Part shown: piece by piece, positions 1-8,861 of the stretch
Position numbering within the stretch: the stretch's first letter is position 1
Layout: every line of letters starts with the position of its first letter
Origin: Selenomonas sp. WCT3
GTDB taxonomy: Bacteria > Bacillota > Negativicutes > Selenomonadales > Selenomonadaceae
NCBI GenBank assembly: GCA_900100835.1
Contig: FNCM01000006.1
Location: 62,001 to 126,000, forward strand
Length of the DNA stretch: 64,000 bases
Direction: 5' to 3'
Notes under the pieces: generated by a model
What the model saw: the letters and a program-made list of their open reading frames with translations, nothing else
Told to the model about the DNA's origin: nothing
Databases searched by the model: none
Position numbers and translations under genes: made by a program

Positions 1-3000
1 TGTCAGCCGGATGGATTCCCAAAATCGAACCATCATAGCAAATCGTAAAGGTTGCGCTATCATCGGTTAGCGGAATCGCCTTGGTATATTCACGCTTCTG
101 TTTGGCAACACTAGTCTTGGGAATTGCCAGTTGTCGCTCTACCGGGCTCATGGTTACGCTATTCGGTTGTACATCCAAGGCATAAGTACCGTCCGGGATC
201 ACTTGTCCATTCTTGACTTTTCCCACCGGCAGTTGGGCCGTGGTCAAACCGAGGACTTGCTCCACCGGATTTGCTTTATTTGCTGGTACAGACTCATAAC
301 CTGCTGTACCCGCCTGCAAAGCGCCTTCTGCATAGTCTAGCTGCGGCCGCTCTACTTTGGTATCCGCCGGTTCCGTTACGAGTTCCTCCAAATCTGGCAG
401 AATCGGTGGATTGGTTACTTCATCCTCAGGAATCACTTGGGGATTTACCACCATCTTCATCTCATCAAGCCCGTTTAAATCGATTGGCAGCGTCTCATTG
501 GGGTCAACGACTACCGTATCGACTTCGGCTGCTGGCTGGGAATTAATCACCGTTGGCGGCGTGATTTTGTATACGCCGTCATACTTAAAGCGATAATTTC
601 CCACTACATCCCCCGAATTGAGCACCGTATCATCTGCGGAAAGATAAATGGAATAGGTATCTTCACTTTTCGCTGTCCCTAGCAAATAAGCCAAAGTTGG
701 CATGGTAGTTGCCGTATCGCCATTTACCCACTGACCGCTGTAATCCTGTCCTAGTACCTCAACATTTGACGAGTCAAAACTTTCTCCTTGACCGGTCAAA
801 TTCAACACGATTTCATGAGGAGCAACGGTGGTCTTGCCAAGCTCTGGTTCAAATTCATAATTGGCCGCATCGTTGGGGTTCTCATAGGCTGCGCCAGTAA
901 AATGGACTACATCCGTATAAGTCCCCACAGCAGGAGTCGTGCCCCCTGCTGGAATTTGATCCGCGTAATCCTCATCGAAGTGAAAGGTTGGATTGCTCAA
1001 GGATGCCCCATTCACCAAACCATGCCCCTGACCATCATCGGCAACCGCCTCAAGGGAAACGGCATAATCCGCCGAACCATAGGTGGTCGAAAGATTTACC
1101 CAAATGGGTACACTGCGCTTGTTGATGGTAAGCGTTGCTCCATTTCCCGCAGCCGCCTGATAACCATTTTGATAGGCATTGGTATTGACAAAGGAACTGT
1201 CATTCACATCCAGGTTAATGGCATAAATGGCGTTATAGCCATCCGCAGCAGCGGCCACACCACTCGTGCGGTCAGCCGTGGCGGCAAAGCCGATACTTGA
1301 AGCCACGCCAGCAACCTTGGCCGTGTTTATCACGGCATTTTCTGTGAAGGCTGCATACTGCGTCGTCTCTGCCTCTGCCTGCCACTCCGAAGCACCACTT
1401 AGGGTCTCGCCATATATTTTCTCCATATTCGCCGCCGTTAAGGTAACGGTGGGCTGATACTTGAAGATATAGCGTCCCGTCTCGGCTTCATCTTCCACTT
1501 GAGTGTAACTATAGGCATCAGAACCGCGATTCCAAAGGGCATAGGTATCGCTGTTTAAGTTGCTGCCAAAGTCATTTGCTGCCGGCGAACCAGAGTAAAC
1601 CTTCCATTTACCACCTGTTCCCGTGACAATGCCCGCAGCTTCCGTAGATGTGTTCACAAAGCTGCCACTGCCTGCATCGAGGATTACGGCATCCGTTGCC
1701 GCCGATGCCGACTGAATGTTATGGCTAAGATTAATGCTGCTTGCAATCCCATCAGTTGCTACCTTGACTTTTCCACCAGCGGTTATGCCAGCTAGTTTAA
1801 CCACACCGGCCGAATCTACCTGCACATCGCCACTGGTTGTCGTAATGCGGTCCCCGATGGTCACCCCCGCACCGCCTTGTAGGGTTACCGTGTTATCGGT
1901 ATTCACCAAACCCGTATAACGGTCCGAATTTATTAGTGTCGGGTCAGCGTTCGCATTGGCACCAGCCGACAGGTTGACACCACCACCAACGGTGACTTTT
2001 CCCGCGGTAGTCACCTGCAAATCGCTTAAATGTACCGATTTGCCGATATTGCCACCAATATTTACCGCGCCACTGCCGCCCTGAAGCGACATAGCCGAAT
2101 GCTCCGTATTGGTTTCCTGAATGAAACCGATGACGTTGCTGCACTGATTGTTGACATCGGCCCAACCGGCGTCTGCTTTCCAGTTTACACCCACAAACGG
2201 CTGGTCAATAACGCTATCGTTATTCGGTTCATTAAAGGGTTTATTGCCATGCTTCGGATCGTGGGACCAGCCCTGGTACATATTTTCCGCTACGATACCC
2301 TGTCCCTTACCAGTTGTCGTAAAGAACAGCGTACCCTTTCCATCATTGGCTTCGCCTTCCGGCCCCGTTACCCAGTAAAATTCTCGCCCTGCTGTGACCT
2401 CTTGGCCAACGACATCCGTCTTGCCACCGATTAATGCTTCATTTGGATTGCCCGCCATAAGCGAGCCAACAATCCAGTTTTCTAGTTCGGTGGTAATCGT
2501 CGCCAAATATTTATCGCCAATCGCCGAACCACCAGCAGTGCCTTCGCGGGCAGCTATCTCCGCCAATTCCCAACGCGTCAGGATGGATTCATGATTTATC
2601 GTTCTGTTATAGGCCCAGTTCGTGAGAATATGCTTTGCTAACTGAGTATATTCTTTATCGTTCAACTGATTAAAATCTTTTGCTTCATAGGTTATATCGT
2701 TAACCGCGCCATTCAGGCCAAGTTTCACGTGATCTTTATAATATGTCCTTACCAATTCAGTAGCAGCATCCCCTGTAGGCAGGGGAGCATTATTGATTTT
2801 TTCATAATCCATAAAGCATCTTGCTTCGATTTCGGCGCGTTCTTCAGGCGTCAGCTGTTCAAAGGATTTCCAAACGTAACTCTTTAAGTAATTTTCATAG
2901 TAAATCCCTGCAATACGCTTGAGTTCCGGGTCATTCTTCACCGAATTTTGCAATGTTGGTCCTACGATAGGGTTGGCAAATAACCGGTAGGAATTTGCTG

Positions 3001-4807
3001 AATCCACGTTGCCGCCAATATGGATATCGCCACCACTGCCATCCACGGTAGTCGTGTCGATTACCAATTTTCCTTTGTTAAGGCCTAGCGCCACATCTCC
3101 ATAAAGGGATGCTTTACCGCCATTGGTTACGATTCTGCGGTCCCCATCCACGGGGTAATTTCCCTCAGCATCTTTTTCATCATTGGCATGTCCAAAATAA
3201 GTTCCCACGCGGCCAGCGTCTATCGTCTCGCCGCAGCCAGCAGTGAAGTCGCCGCCATTGGTCGTAATATCGCGGTTAATGATAACCATACCTTTGGCAT
3301 CACCGTCAGTATCAGCATGCAGATTAACATTCAGCTTGCCCGCCGTCGCCGTAATCGGAGCGTTGACTATGACATTTTGCTGTGCCTGCAAGGTTAGGGT
3401 TGCCTCACTGTTTTCCAAACCATAGGCAGCCGCAATGCCATTCATTTTCGAAACGGATTTCTCAATGGGTGCATTTACCGCAATATTGGAAATCCCCAGC
3501 GAATAAATCTGCCCCTTAGGATCATTATGATTGGCGTCCAAGGCCTGAATTCTAACACTGGTTCCATTGCTCAATCGCCAGCTGATATAATCGGCACTAA
3601 GATAACTGTGTTTTTCCTCATCCGCTTCACTTTCGCTGTTATAGTTTTGCACCGTGGAAACTACGTCACTGCTTCCAGGGGTGATATCGGTGTAACCCGC
3701 TGGGGCCTCGTTGCTGATAATGATATCTACCGGATCAATAAACCACTCACCAGCCTTTCCCGTAAGGCCCGCCGCATCGATTACCGCCTGCGTATCCACA
3801 CGCAAAACATCGCCAGAGGTTTCAATCAAGCCGCCATTGCCCTGACCAACAGCTTTCAGCACAGCCGCAGCTTCGATATTGGTATCCTCACCAAGTACGC
3901 GAATGATGCCGCCGTTTGCTCCTTTTTCCAATCCCGACACGTCAAGGGCACCGGAAACATTTACCTGACCATGGCTGCCACCATCTAAGATTATCTCGCC
4001 GCGGTCATTGACACTAAGGTTCTTTGCCTCAACAATTCCCGAATGATTGACCACTTCGCTGAGCATATCGCCAGCGCTCTTAGCCGTCATAATCACCCGT
4101 CCACCTGCAGCATTAATGGTTCCACTATTGAGGACATGGGCCTGAGCTGCTTCCCCACTAGCAGTAAAGTTTAGTTTTCCCGCGGTGTCGATAGAAAGAT
4201 CCAGATTTTTCACCGCACTTAATGCCACCTGGCCGCCTGCATTTTCAATGCTTCCCGTGTTCTGCACCACGGATGCATGCAAGGCCACTAAACCGCCCTG
4301 GGCCTTGATATCCGCAGCATTAACAATGTGTCCCGTCGATGTTTCATCGAGCTTCAAGGTGATTGCCTCCACGCCCTCACCAAAGCTTGTCATGAAACGG
4401 TCATCTACCTTAGCCGTTGAAGCCACCAGACTGCCCGTGTCAATTTGTGCCCCTTGGCCAAATAGGATTCCGTTGGGATTAATCAAAAAGACACTGCCAC
4501 CGGCTTTTAAGTTGCCATAAATCTCCGAAGCCTTGTTGCTTATCACGCGATTTACGGCAATATCATGGGCCTGCTGCCGAAATTCCACCGTTTCTCCTTG
4601 GTCGATGTCAAATTTCTGCCAATCCAAGGCCACATGCCGCGTCTGCTGGTCCACAACTAATGTGTGATCATCCCTGCTGATTTCGGCCTTACCCGACCGA
4701 ACTTTACCGCCTTCCGGAGCCGCTTCTACATTAGCAAACGAAAAAGTAGAAACCGTAAGCCCCACGGCTAAAGCTAAATGCCACCTCTTCCTCCTTGAAG
4801 AAATCAT
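1..4807 (-). CDS. TpsA-type filamentous haemagglutinin exoprotein (C-terminus off window)
   Basis: Large secreted adhesin of a two-partner secretion system. I checked the whole reading frame for stops: 1602 codons are open from the ATG at 4807 to the window edge. AAAGGAGGG precedes the ATG. Residues 1-29 form a signal peptide ending ANVEA. A TPS/haemagglutination domain follows (about 30-270) with NRV and NPNGILFGQGA. Next come glycine- and asparagine-rich beta-helix repeats. At about 610-760 there is a helical insert (PELKRIAGIYYENY, LTPEERAEIEA), and at about 760-900 a C-type-lectin-like domain (YLATITTELENW, FYWVTGPEG, NEPNN, GWADV, GFIQE). The helix then resumes, followed by MBG/YDG-like segments (GNYRFKYDGVY near 1405). 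The partner TpsB gene lies directly upstream. Ligand and processing are unknown. Confidence 0.93.
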   Translation of the reverse strand, partial: MISSRRKRWHLALAVGLTVSTFSFANVEAAPEGGKVRSGKAEISRDDHTLVVDQQTRHVALDWQKFDIDQGETVEFRQQAHDIAVNRVISNKASEIYGNLKAGGSVFLINPNGILFGQGAQIDTGSLVASTAKVDDRFMTSFGEGVEAITLKLDETSTGHIVNAADIKAQGGLVALHASVVQNTGSIENAGGQVALSAVKNLDLSIDTAGKLNFTASGEAAQAHVLNSGTINAAGGRVIMTAKSAGDMLSEVVNHSGIVEAKNLSVNDRGEIILDGGSHGQVNVSGALDVSGLEKGANGGIIRVLGEDTNIEAAAVLKAVGQGNGGLIETSGDVLRVDTQAVIDAAGLTGKAGEWFIDPVDIIISNEAPAGYTDITPGSSDVVSTVQNYNSESEADEEKHSYLSADYISWRLSNGTSVRIQALDANHNDPKGQIYSLGISNIAVNAPIEKSVSKMNGIAAAYGLENSEATLTLQAQQNVIVNAPITATAGKLNVNLHADTDGDAKGMVIINRDITTNGGDFTAGCGETIDAGRVGTYFGHANDEKDAEGNYPVDGDRRIVTNGGKASLYGDVALGLNKGKLVIDTTTVDGSGGDIHIGGNVDSANSYRLFANPIVGPTLQNSVKNDPELKRIAGIYYENYLKSYVWKSFEQLTPEERAEIEARCFMDYEKINNAPLPTGDAATELVRTYYKDHVKLGLNGAVNDITYEAKDFNQLNDKEYTQLAKHILTNWAYNRTINHESILTRWELAEIAAREGTAGGSAIGDKYLATITTELENWIVGSLMAGNPNEALIGGKTDVVGQEVTAGREFYWVTGPEGEANDGKGTLFFTTTGKGQGIVAENMYQGWSHDPKHGNKPFNEPNNDSVIDQPFVGVNWKADAGWADVNNQCSNVIGFIQETNTEHSAMSLQGGSGAVNIGGNIGKSVHLSDLQVTTAGKVTVGGGVNLSAGANANADPTLINSDRYTGLVNTDNTVTLQGGAGVTIGDRITTTSGDVQVDSAGVVKLAGITAGGKVKVATDGIASSINLSHNIQSASAATDAVILDAGSGSFVNTSTEAAGIVTGTGGKWKVYSGSPAANDFGSNLNSDTYALWNRGSDAYSYTQVEDEAETGRYIFKYQPTVTLTAANMEKIYGETLSGASEWQAEAETTQYAAFTENAVINTAKVAGVASSIGFAATADRTSGVAAAADGYNAIYAINLDVNDSSFVNTNAYQNGYQAAAGNGATLTINKRSVPIWVNLSTTYGSADYAVSLEAVADDGQGHGLVNGASLSNPTFHFDEDYADQIPAGGTTPAVGTYTDVVHFTGAAYENPNDAANYEFEPELGKTTVAPHEIVLNLTGQGESFDSSNVEVLGQDYSGQWVNGDTATTMPTLAYLLGTAKSEDTYSIYLSADDTVLNSGDVVGNYRFKYDGVYKITPPTVINSQPAAEVDTVVVDPNETLPIDLNGLDEMKMVVNPQVIPEDEVTNPPILPDLEELVTEPADTKVERPQLDYAEGALQAGTAGYESVPANKANPVEQVLGLTTAQLPVGKVKNGQVIPDGTYALDVQPNSVTMSPVERQLAIPKTSVAKQKREYTKAIPLTDDSATFTICYDGSILGIHPAD

Positions 4808-4874
4808 AGACGCTCCCTCCTTTACAATAAGTCGATAAAGTATCTTACATGTATTATATCGATTAAAACTATCC

Positions 4875-4916
4875 GAAACTTAAGTGTATTTTCTGAATTT
4901 GAAAGATTTAAGTTTC
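4875..4916. promoter_or_regulatory. 9-bp inverted repeat between tpsB and tpsA
   Basis: GAAACTTAA at 4875-4883 is repeated inverted as TTAAGTTTC at 4908-4916, with a 24-base AT-rich spacer, inside the 133-base gap between tpsB and tpsA. No U-tract follows on the minus strand, so it is not an ordinary terminator. It could be an operator or an mRNA stem that sets the TpsB:TpsA ratio. The function is not known. Confidence 0.4.
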
Positions 4917-4940
4917 CTTTAACTTTGTTCTAAGGGAATT

Positions 4941-6662
4941 TTAAAAATAAATTCCCCCGCGAAGCCAGAAATGGCCACTGGCATTATTGCGGTCGTTGCG
5001 GGAGCGTTCTGCCCCCAAGGGCCAGGCATAATCGGCCCGCAAAAAACCTTCGTCGGAACGGGTCAATAAAATGCCGATACCGGCCCCTTGAAGATAGCGA
5101 TGATTTTCCCCAGCTCCCTGTTTATGGCATTCCAGATTCACACCGCCGTGGTCGATGAATCCAGCCAGCTGCATTTGATTTTTATCCTTCTGCCACAGCG
5201 GATACCGCAGCTCCGCCCGCAACAGATAACCCACATCGCCCGACGCTTCGCTGGCCGGATATGCCCGTACCCCCGATGCACCACCTAAGGAAAAATGCTC
5301 CGAAGAGTCCAGATTGTGACTAGCCAATTGACCTCTAGCGGATAGCAACAAATTCAACCGATGGGGCAAATGCTGGTAATGCTGCCAGTTCACCCGCATT
5401 TTGTGGAAGGTTCCAGCAGTATGTGCCCATTTATCCTGTTGCCAACCTTCCTCGTCCCGGAAGCCTAAGGTGCCCCATTTGTAATCCACCCGCCAGCTGG
5501 AAACGCCCTTGGACAGCGTCTGCTCACCATAAAGGGACGCCACCACCCCATGACTGTATTTCCGAAGGCAGGAATCTGCCAATCGGATTTCATCGGTAAG
5601 CTTGGTATGCTCATAGTGGAGCGCTGCATAGAGGTTCCGGTACTGACTCCGCACTACGGCATAATCCAAACCAGCCGAAAGGGTTCGCGATGTTCCATAG
5701 GCCGCTAAGGGACGATAGATGTCTCCCAAGTGATACGATAGCCTATTATACCCTATCGAGGCTTTCCAGCCATTCTGCAGAACTGGCAAGGTGTAATTGA
5801 TATTATAGCTGTACAGCTCTTCCCCGGTCGCAGACCCAGCCAGGGCCAGCTGGCCCCCTTCGTGTTCTGGATTTAAAATATCATAGGAAAGGCCGTAGGT
5901 ATTGTAGTTGGTATACCGATTGCCATAGTTGTCCCCGGTTAACGCTCCACATTTTCCCTGATGGGGAGCTAGTTTTATCAGTACGTCCACCGTCCCCGAT
6001 CGCTCCCCTGGGGATAACTTAGCCTGGGCATCAGCACCGGCTAAATCCGACAACAGCCAAACGGCCCGTTCCAATTTTTTCCGTGTCAAATAGTCTCCAG
6101 GTTTCATAAAACCGAGTTCCCGATTCACGATGTAATCATGGATTTTCGTCTTATTATCCACGTTGACCTTTCCCAGACGCCCTACCAGGATGGTGTACTC
6201 AACGATGCCGCCCGTTATTTTTTGTGCGGGCAGATAGGCCCGCGCCATCAAGTACCCGCGCTGACGAAAGTAAGCCGTGAGTTTATCTGCGCCCTGTTGA
6301 AGTTCTTTGAACGTCACCATACGCCCTTGATAATCCTTTAGCAGCTCCTGCAAAACCTTTTCCTGGTAGACATCCTGTCCCGTAATGCGAAATCCATTGA
6401 CCTGAACTTTTACTTCCGCAGCCATGGACATCTCAGGCTTTTCCTCCTCCGGAACTGCAATGGTGGCCGTGCCACTGCCAAAGTCCGGAAGTTCTACCCC
6501 GTTATTTCGTTCATCACTTGTCAAAGTACCAGCATCCAGTGGCGGCAGGGCTGCTGGGGCGCAGTCTGCGATTTCACTCCAAGTAGTCAAAGCCAGCAGT
6601 ATGCCGATGGCGGCGCTTCCCTTTGTCATCACATTTTTTGCCATCACTTTTTTTGCCATCAT
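4941..6662 (-). CDS. TpsB outer-membrane transporter (ShlB/FhaC/HecB family)
   Basis: Outer-membrane pore that exports the TpsA protein encoded next. The 573-residue length is normal for the family. The N-terminus carries a signal sequence (hydrophobic AAIGILLALTTW) after a run of repeated MAK motifs. A POTRA domain covers about residues 85-165 (VNGFRITGQDVYQEK, then GYLMARAYLPAQ). The rest is a ShlB-type beta-barrel with alternating aromatic strands, and it ends in phenylalanine (WLRGGIYF), as BAM substrates do. Several in-frame ATGs (6662, 6659, 6642 and another) lie in a short direct repeat and the Shine-Dalgarno signal is weak, so the exact start is uncertain. It is transcribed toward tpsA, probably as one unit. 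Confidence 0.93.
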   Translation of the reverse strand: MMAKKVMAKNVMTKGSAAIGILLALTTWSEIADCAPAALPPLDAGTLTSDERNNGVELPDFGSGTATIAVPEEEKPEMSMAAEVKVQVNGFRITGQDVYQEKVLQELLKDYQGRMVTFKELQQGADKLTAYFRQRGYLMARAYLPAQKITGGIVEYTILVGRLGKVNVDNKTKIHDYIVNRELGFMKPGDYLTRKKLERAVWLLSDLAGADAQAKLSPGERSGTVDVLIKLAPHQGKCGALTGDNYGNRYTNYNTYGLSYDILNPEHEGGQLALAGSATGEELYSYNINYTLPVLQNGWKASIGYNRLSYHLGDIYRPLAAYGTSRTLSAGLDYAVVRSQYRNLYAALHYEHTKLTDEIRLADSCLRKYSHGVVASLYGEQTLSKGVSSWRVDYKWGTLGFRDEEGWQQDKWAHTAGTFHKMRVNWQHYQHLPHRLNLLLSARGQLASHNLDSSEHFSLGGASGVRAYPASEASGDVGYLLRAELRYPLWQKDKNQMQLAGFIDHGGVNLECHKQGAGENHRYLQGAGIGILLTRSDEGFLRADYAWPLGAERSRNDRNNASGHFWLRGGIYF

Positions 6663-6685
6663 TCATCCCACACTTTCCACCAAAA

Positions 6686-6724
6686 CAAAAAGGGAATGCT
6701 CCAGCCCTTGGCCAAAACATTCCC
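6686..6724 (-). terminator. Hairpin with U-tract after the CAP gene, just ahead of tpsB
   Basis: GGGAATG (6692-6698) pairs with CATTCCC (6718-6724). On the minus strand the stem is followed by TTTTTGTTTT. It lies 35 bases after the CAP-protein stop but only about 25 bases before the tpsB start. It is either a leaky terminator or an attenuator in a tpsB leader. Confidence 0.5.
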
Positions 6725-6759
6725 ATAGAAGTATCCATTCTGTCAGCAATCTCATCCCA

Positions 6760-7212
6760 TTAATCGCATGCCATTTCCTGTGCTACGTAGTAACGGCCAT
6801 CGGCCCCTTTTGCACAGGAAACGCCCATCTTCGTATAATGGCGATTGAGTAAGTTGGCACGATGCGTCGGCGAATTCATCCATGCACGAACAATTGCTTC
6901 CGCATCATCCGATTTGCTAACTGCCAGGTTCTCACCGAACCAGGAATAAGATGCTTTATTCTCTAAAACCGACTTAACATCGCGGCCATCTGGACGCTGA
7001 TGAGCAAAACGAGCTTTCGACTCTTCTGCACGAATCGACGAAGCTGCCATAAGCTCATGATCCAATACCATCGGAGCCACCCCTGCATTAACGCGAACTG
7101 CGTTTACATAATGCAGAATCTCATCATCAAGATTTGCTGCCGATGCCGGCGAAACAGCAAGAACGATAAGCGCGAGTACCAGCAGGGAAACCATCCGCCG
7201 CCAGCTTTTCAT
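6760..7212 (-). CDS. Secreted CAP/SCP-domain protein (YkwD-like)
   Basis: Small exported protein of the CAP superfamily, 150 residues. I chose the ATG at 7212 because GAGGCG precedes it and the product begins with a clear signal peptide (MKSWRRM, then VLALIVLAVSPASA). Upstream in-frame starts at 7242 and 7314 would add a non-signal extension. The CAP domain fills the rest: LDDEILHYVNAVR, H in FAHQRP, GENLAV, HRANLLN and YYVAQEMAC. The function of bacterial YkwD-like proteins is poorly known; some are linked to the cell wall or sporulation. A promoter about 220 bases upstream gives it a long structured leader. Confidence 0.88.
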   Translation of the reverse strand: MKSWRRMVSLLVLALIVLAVSPASAANLDDEILHYVNAVRVNAGVAPMVLDHELMAASSIRAEESKARFAHQRPDGRDVKSVLENKASYSWFGENLAVSKSDDAEAIVRAWMNSPTHRANLLNRHYTKMGVSCAKGADGRYYVAQEMACD

Positions 7213-7276
7213 TTTTCTCGCCTCTTTCGTTTGTCGATCCATTTTCCTCTTATGAGTACCAAGTTTCCACGCTTCG

Positions 7277-7402
7277 CACCCTCCTGCCGTCGGCAGGGAA
7301 GATTCCAATTTCACAACAAACCAGCGAATCCTTAACCCGAAATGGGATTAAGGTGTTCCCTTGCTGGCACAGCCATCGCATGACTGTAGCGCTTATGTTG
7401 TT
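7277..7402 (-). promoter_or_regulatory. Candidate structured leader RNA (riboswitch-like) of the CAP gene
   Basis: Read on the minus strand, the leader can fold as a three-way junction. ACAACA (7401-7396) pairs with TGTTGT (7318-7313). Inside lie ACAGTC/GGCTGT and CCAGC/GCTGG, and the latter encloses a 9-bp stem CCTTAA(T)CCC/GGGTTAAGG. A CCTGCC/GGCAGG hairpin follows just ahead of the gene. I could not match it to a riboswitch consensus I know (ydaO/c-di-AMP, c-di-GMP-I/II, cobalamin, SAM and glycine were considered). Confidence 0.4.
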
Positions 7403-7437
7403 CCGCTATTCAATTTTAGAGTATTCTTGTCACTTAT

Positions 7438-7466
7438 ATTATAAACGATAATAAGCAAACAAGCAA
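7438..7466 (-). promoter_or_regulatory. Promoter of the CAP gene
   Basis: Minus strand: a perfect TATAAT -10 at 7443-7438, a 17-base spacer, and a poor -35 TTGCTT at 7466-7461. Transcription would start near 7431, leaving a leader of about 220 bases before the CAP start codon. Confidence 0.5.
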
Positions 7467-7551
7467 TAATATTCTTGACAACTCACGGTGTTTTCTTAAC
7501 CGTTTGGCCAACTGCTGTCAAAACATCTTTACCGTTGTATTCGCTACCAAG

Positions 7552-7599
7552 AAAAAAAATCCTGCCAGTTTCACGTATAAAACGCAAAACCGACAGGAT
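7552..7599 (-). terminator. Rho-independent terminator of tyrS
   Basis: A 13-bp stem (7587-7599 with 7559-7571, two G-U pairs) is followed on the minus strand by a run of T. It lies just downstream of the tyrS stop. Confidence 0.85.
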
Positions 7600-7604
7600 A
7601 AAGA

Positions 7605-8813
7605 TTATTTTACCAGTTTAAAATATTTTTTCTTGCCCTTTTTAACAATAGCAGCACCATCTTTGAAATCTGCCGCTGTCAAGACATAGTCCACATCACT
7701 GACCTTCACATCATTCAAGGCAATACCATTTTGCTGAATGAGACGACGCCCTTCACTCTTCGATGCGACAATATTGCCAGCTGCCAAAACATCTAACAGT
7801 TTGCTGCCAGCTTCTGCCGCAACTTCCGGAATATCGGCACCAGCCCCCGAGCCACCAAACATGGCTTCTGCCGATTTCTGTGCCTTCTCGGCTTCAGCTT
7901 CGCCATGAACAATTTTTGTGACTTCATAAGCCAAGACCTTCTTAGCTTCGTTAATAGCCGAATCCTGCAAAGCACCGAGACGGCGGACTTCCTCCATCGG
8001 CAGGAAGGTCAACAGTGCCAGACATTTTTCTACGTCTGCATCGTCGACATTGCGCCAGTACTGATAAAACTCGTACGGGCTCGTCTTTTCTGCATCAAGC
8101 CAGAGCGCACCACCAGCGGTCTTGCCCATCTTCTTGCCATCGCTCTTGGTGAGCAGCTTGTTCGTCAGGCCATAGACCGCCGTGTTGTTCTTGCGGCGGT
8201 TGAGCTCGACACCAGCGATAATATTCGACCACTGGTCATCGCCGCCCATTTCGAGCTTACAACCGTAACGACGGTTAAGCTCAAGGAAATCATAGCCCTG
8301 CATGACCATATAGTTGAACTCCAGGAAGGTCAGTCCCTTTTCCCAACGCTGCTTGTAGCATTCAGCTGCCAACATACGGTTGACAGTAAAGCAAGCACCC
8401 ACATCGCGAAGCAAATCGATATAGTTGAGCTTGCGAAGCCAATCGCCGTTGTTGACCATGATAGCCTTGCCATCACTGAAATCAATAAAGCGGGCAATCT
8501 GCTTCTTGAAGCATTCGCAATTATGCTCGATGTCTTCATCCGTCAGCATTTTGCGCATATCCGTGCGGCCAGTTGGGTCACCGACAGTACCGGTGCCGCC
8601 GCCCACTAAACAGATGGGACGATGACCGGCACGCTGCATATGTGCCATCGCCATAAGAGCGATAAAATGTCCAGCATGCAGACTATCAGCCGTCGGGTCA
8701 AAGCCAATATAGAACGTGACCTTTTCTTTCTCCAACAATTCACGAAGCTCTGCTTCATTCGTGCACTGCGCGATAAATCCACGTTCTTTTAAAGTGTCAA
8801 ATACATTAGCCAA
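7605..8813 (-). CDS. tyrS: Tyrosyl-tRNA synthetase
   Basis: Charges tRNA-Tyr. Class I Rossmann catalytic domain with the HIGH-type motif as HAGH (SLHAGHF) and the KMSKS loop as KMGKT, then a C-terminal S4 RNA-binding domain ([14 protein letters not shown]). I place the start at the TTG at 8813: AAAGGAG lies a normal distance upstream and the product then begins [13 protein letters not shown] like its relatives. A longer frame reaches TTG 8861, right after the PBP stop, but lacks a ribosome site. About 402 residues. No T-box is visible, because the PBP gene abuts. It probably shares a transcript with the PBP gene. Confidence 0.96.
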   Translation of the reverse strand: MANVFDTLKERGFIAQCTNEAELRELLEKEKVTFYIGFDPTADSLHAGHFIALMAMAHMQRAGHRPICLVGGGTGTVGDPTGRTDMRKMLTDEDIEHNCECFKKQIARFIDFSDGKAIMVNNGDWLRKLNYIDLLRDVGACFTVNRMLAAECYKQRWEKGLTFLEFNYMVMQGYDFLELNRRYGCKLEMGGDDQWSNIIAGVELNRRKNNTAVYGLTNKLLTKSDGKKMGKTAGGALWLDAEKTSPYEFYQYWRNVDDADVEKCLALLTFLPMEEVRRLGALQDSAINEAKKVLAYEVTKIVHGEAEAEKAQKSAEAMFGGSGAGADIPEVAAEAGSKLLDVLAAGNIVASKSEGRRLIQQNGIALNDVKVSDVDYVLTAADFKDGAAIVKKGKKKYFKLVK

Positions 8814-8861
8814 CAAACTCTCTCCTTTGAGGTCACCTTTAAACGAAATGTCAATTGTCAA

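Noticed and set aside
788..3988. Long plus-strand frames in the tpsA region (up to 170 codons)
   Set aside because: They share codon phase with tpsA on the opposite strand. The minus frame is open without a stop from 4807 to the edge and has domain structure; the plus frames have none.
7213..7430. ydaO (c-di-AMP) or c-di-GMP riboswitch ahead of the CAP gene
   Set aside because: The conserved core strings of these classes are absent. Kept only as an unclassified structured leader.
8814..8861. T-box leader or longer N-terminus for tyrS
   Set aside because: The PBP gene abuts and no T-box sequence or specifier fold fits. The longer start lacks a ribosome site.
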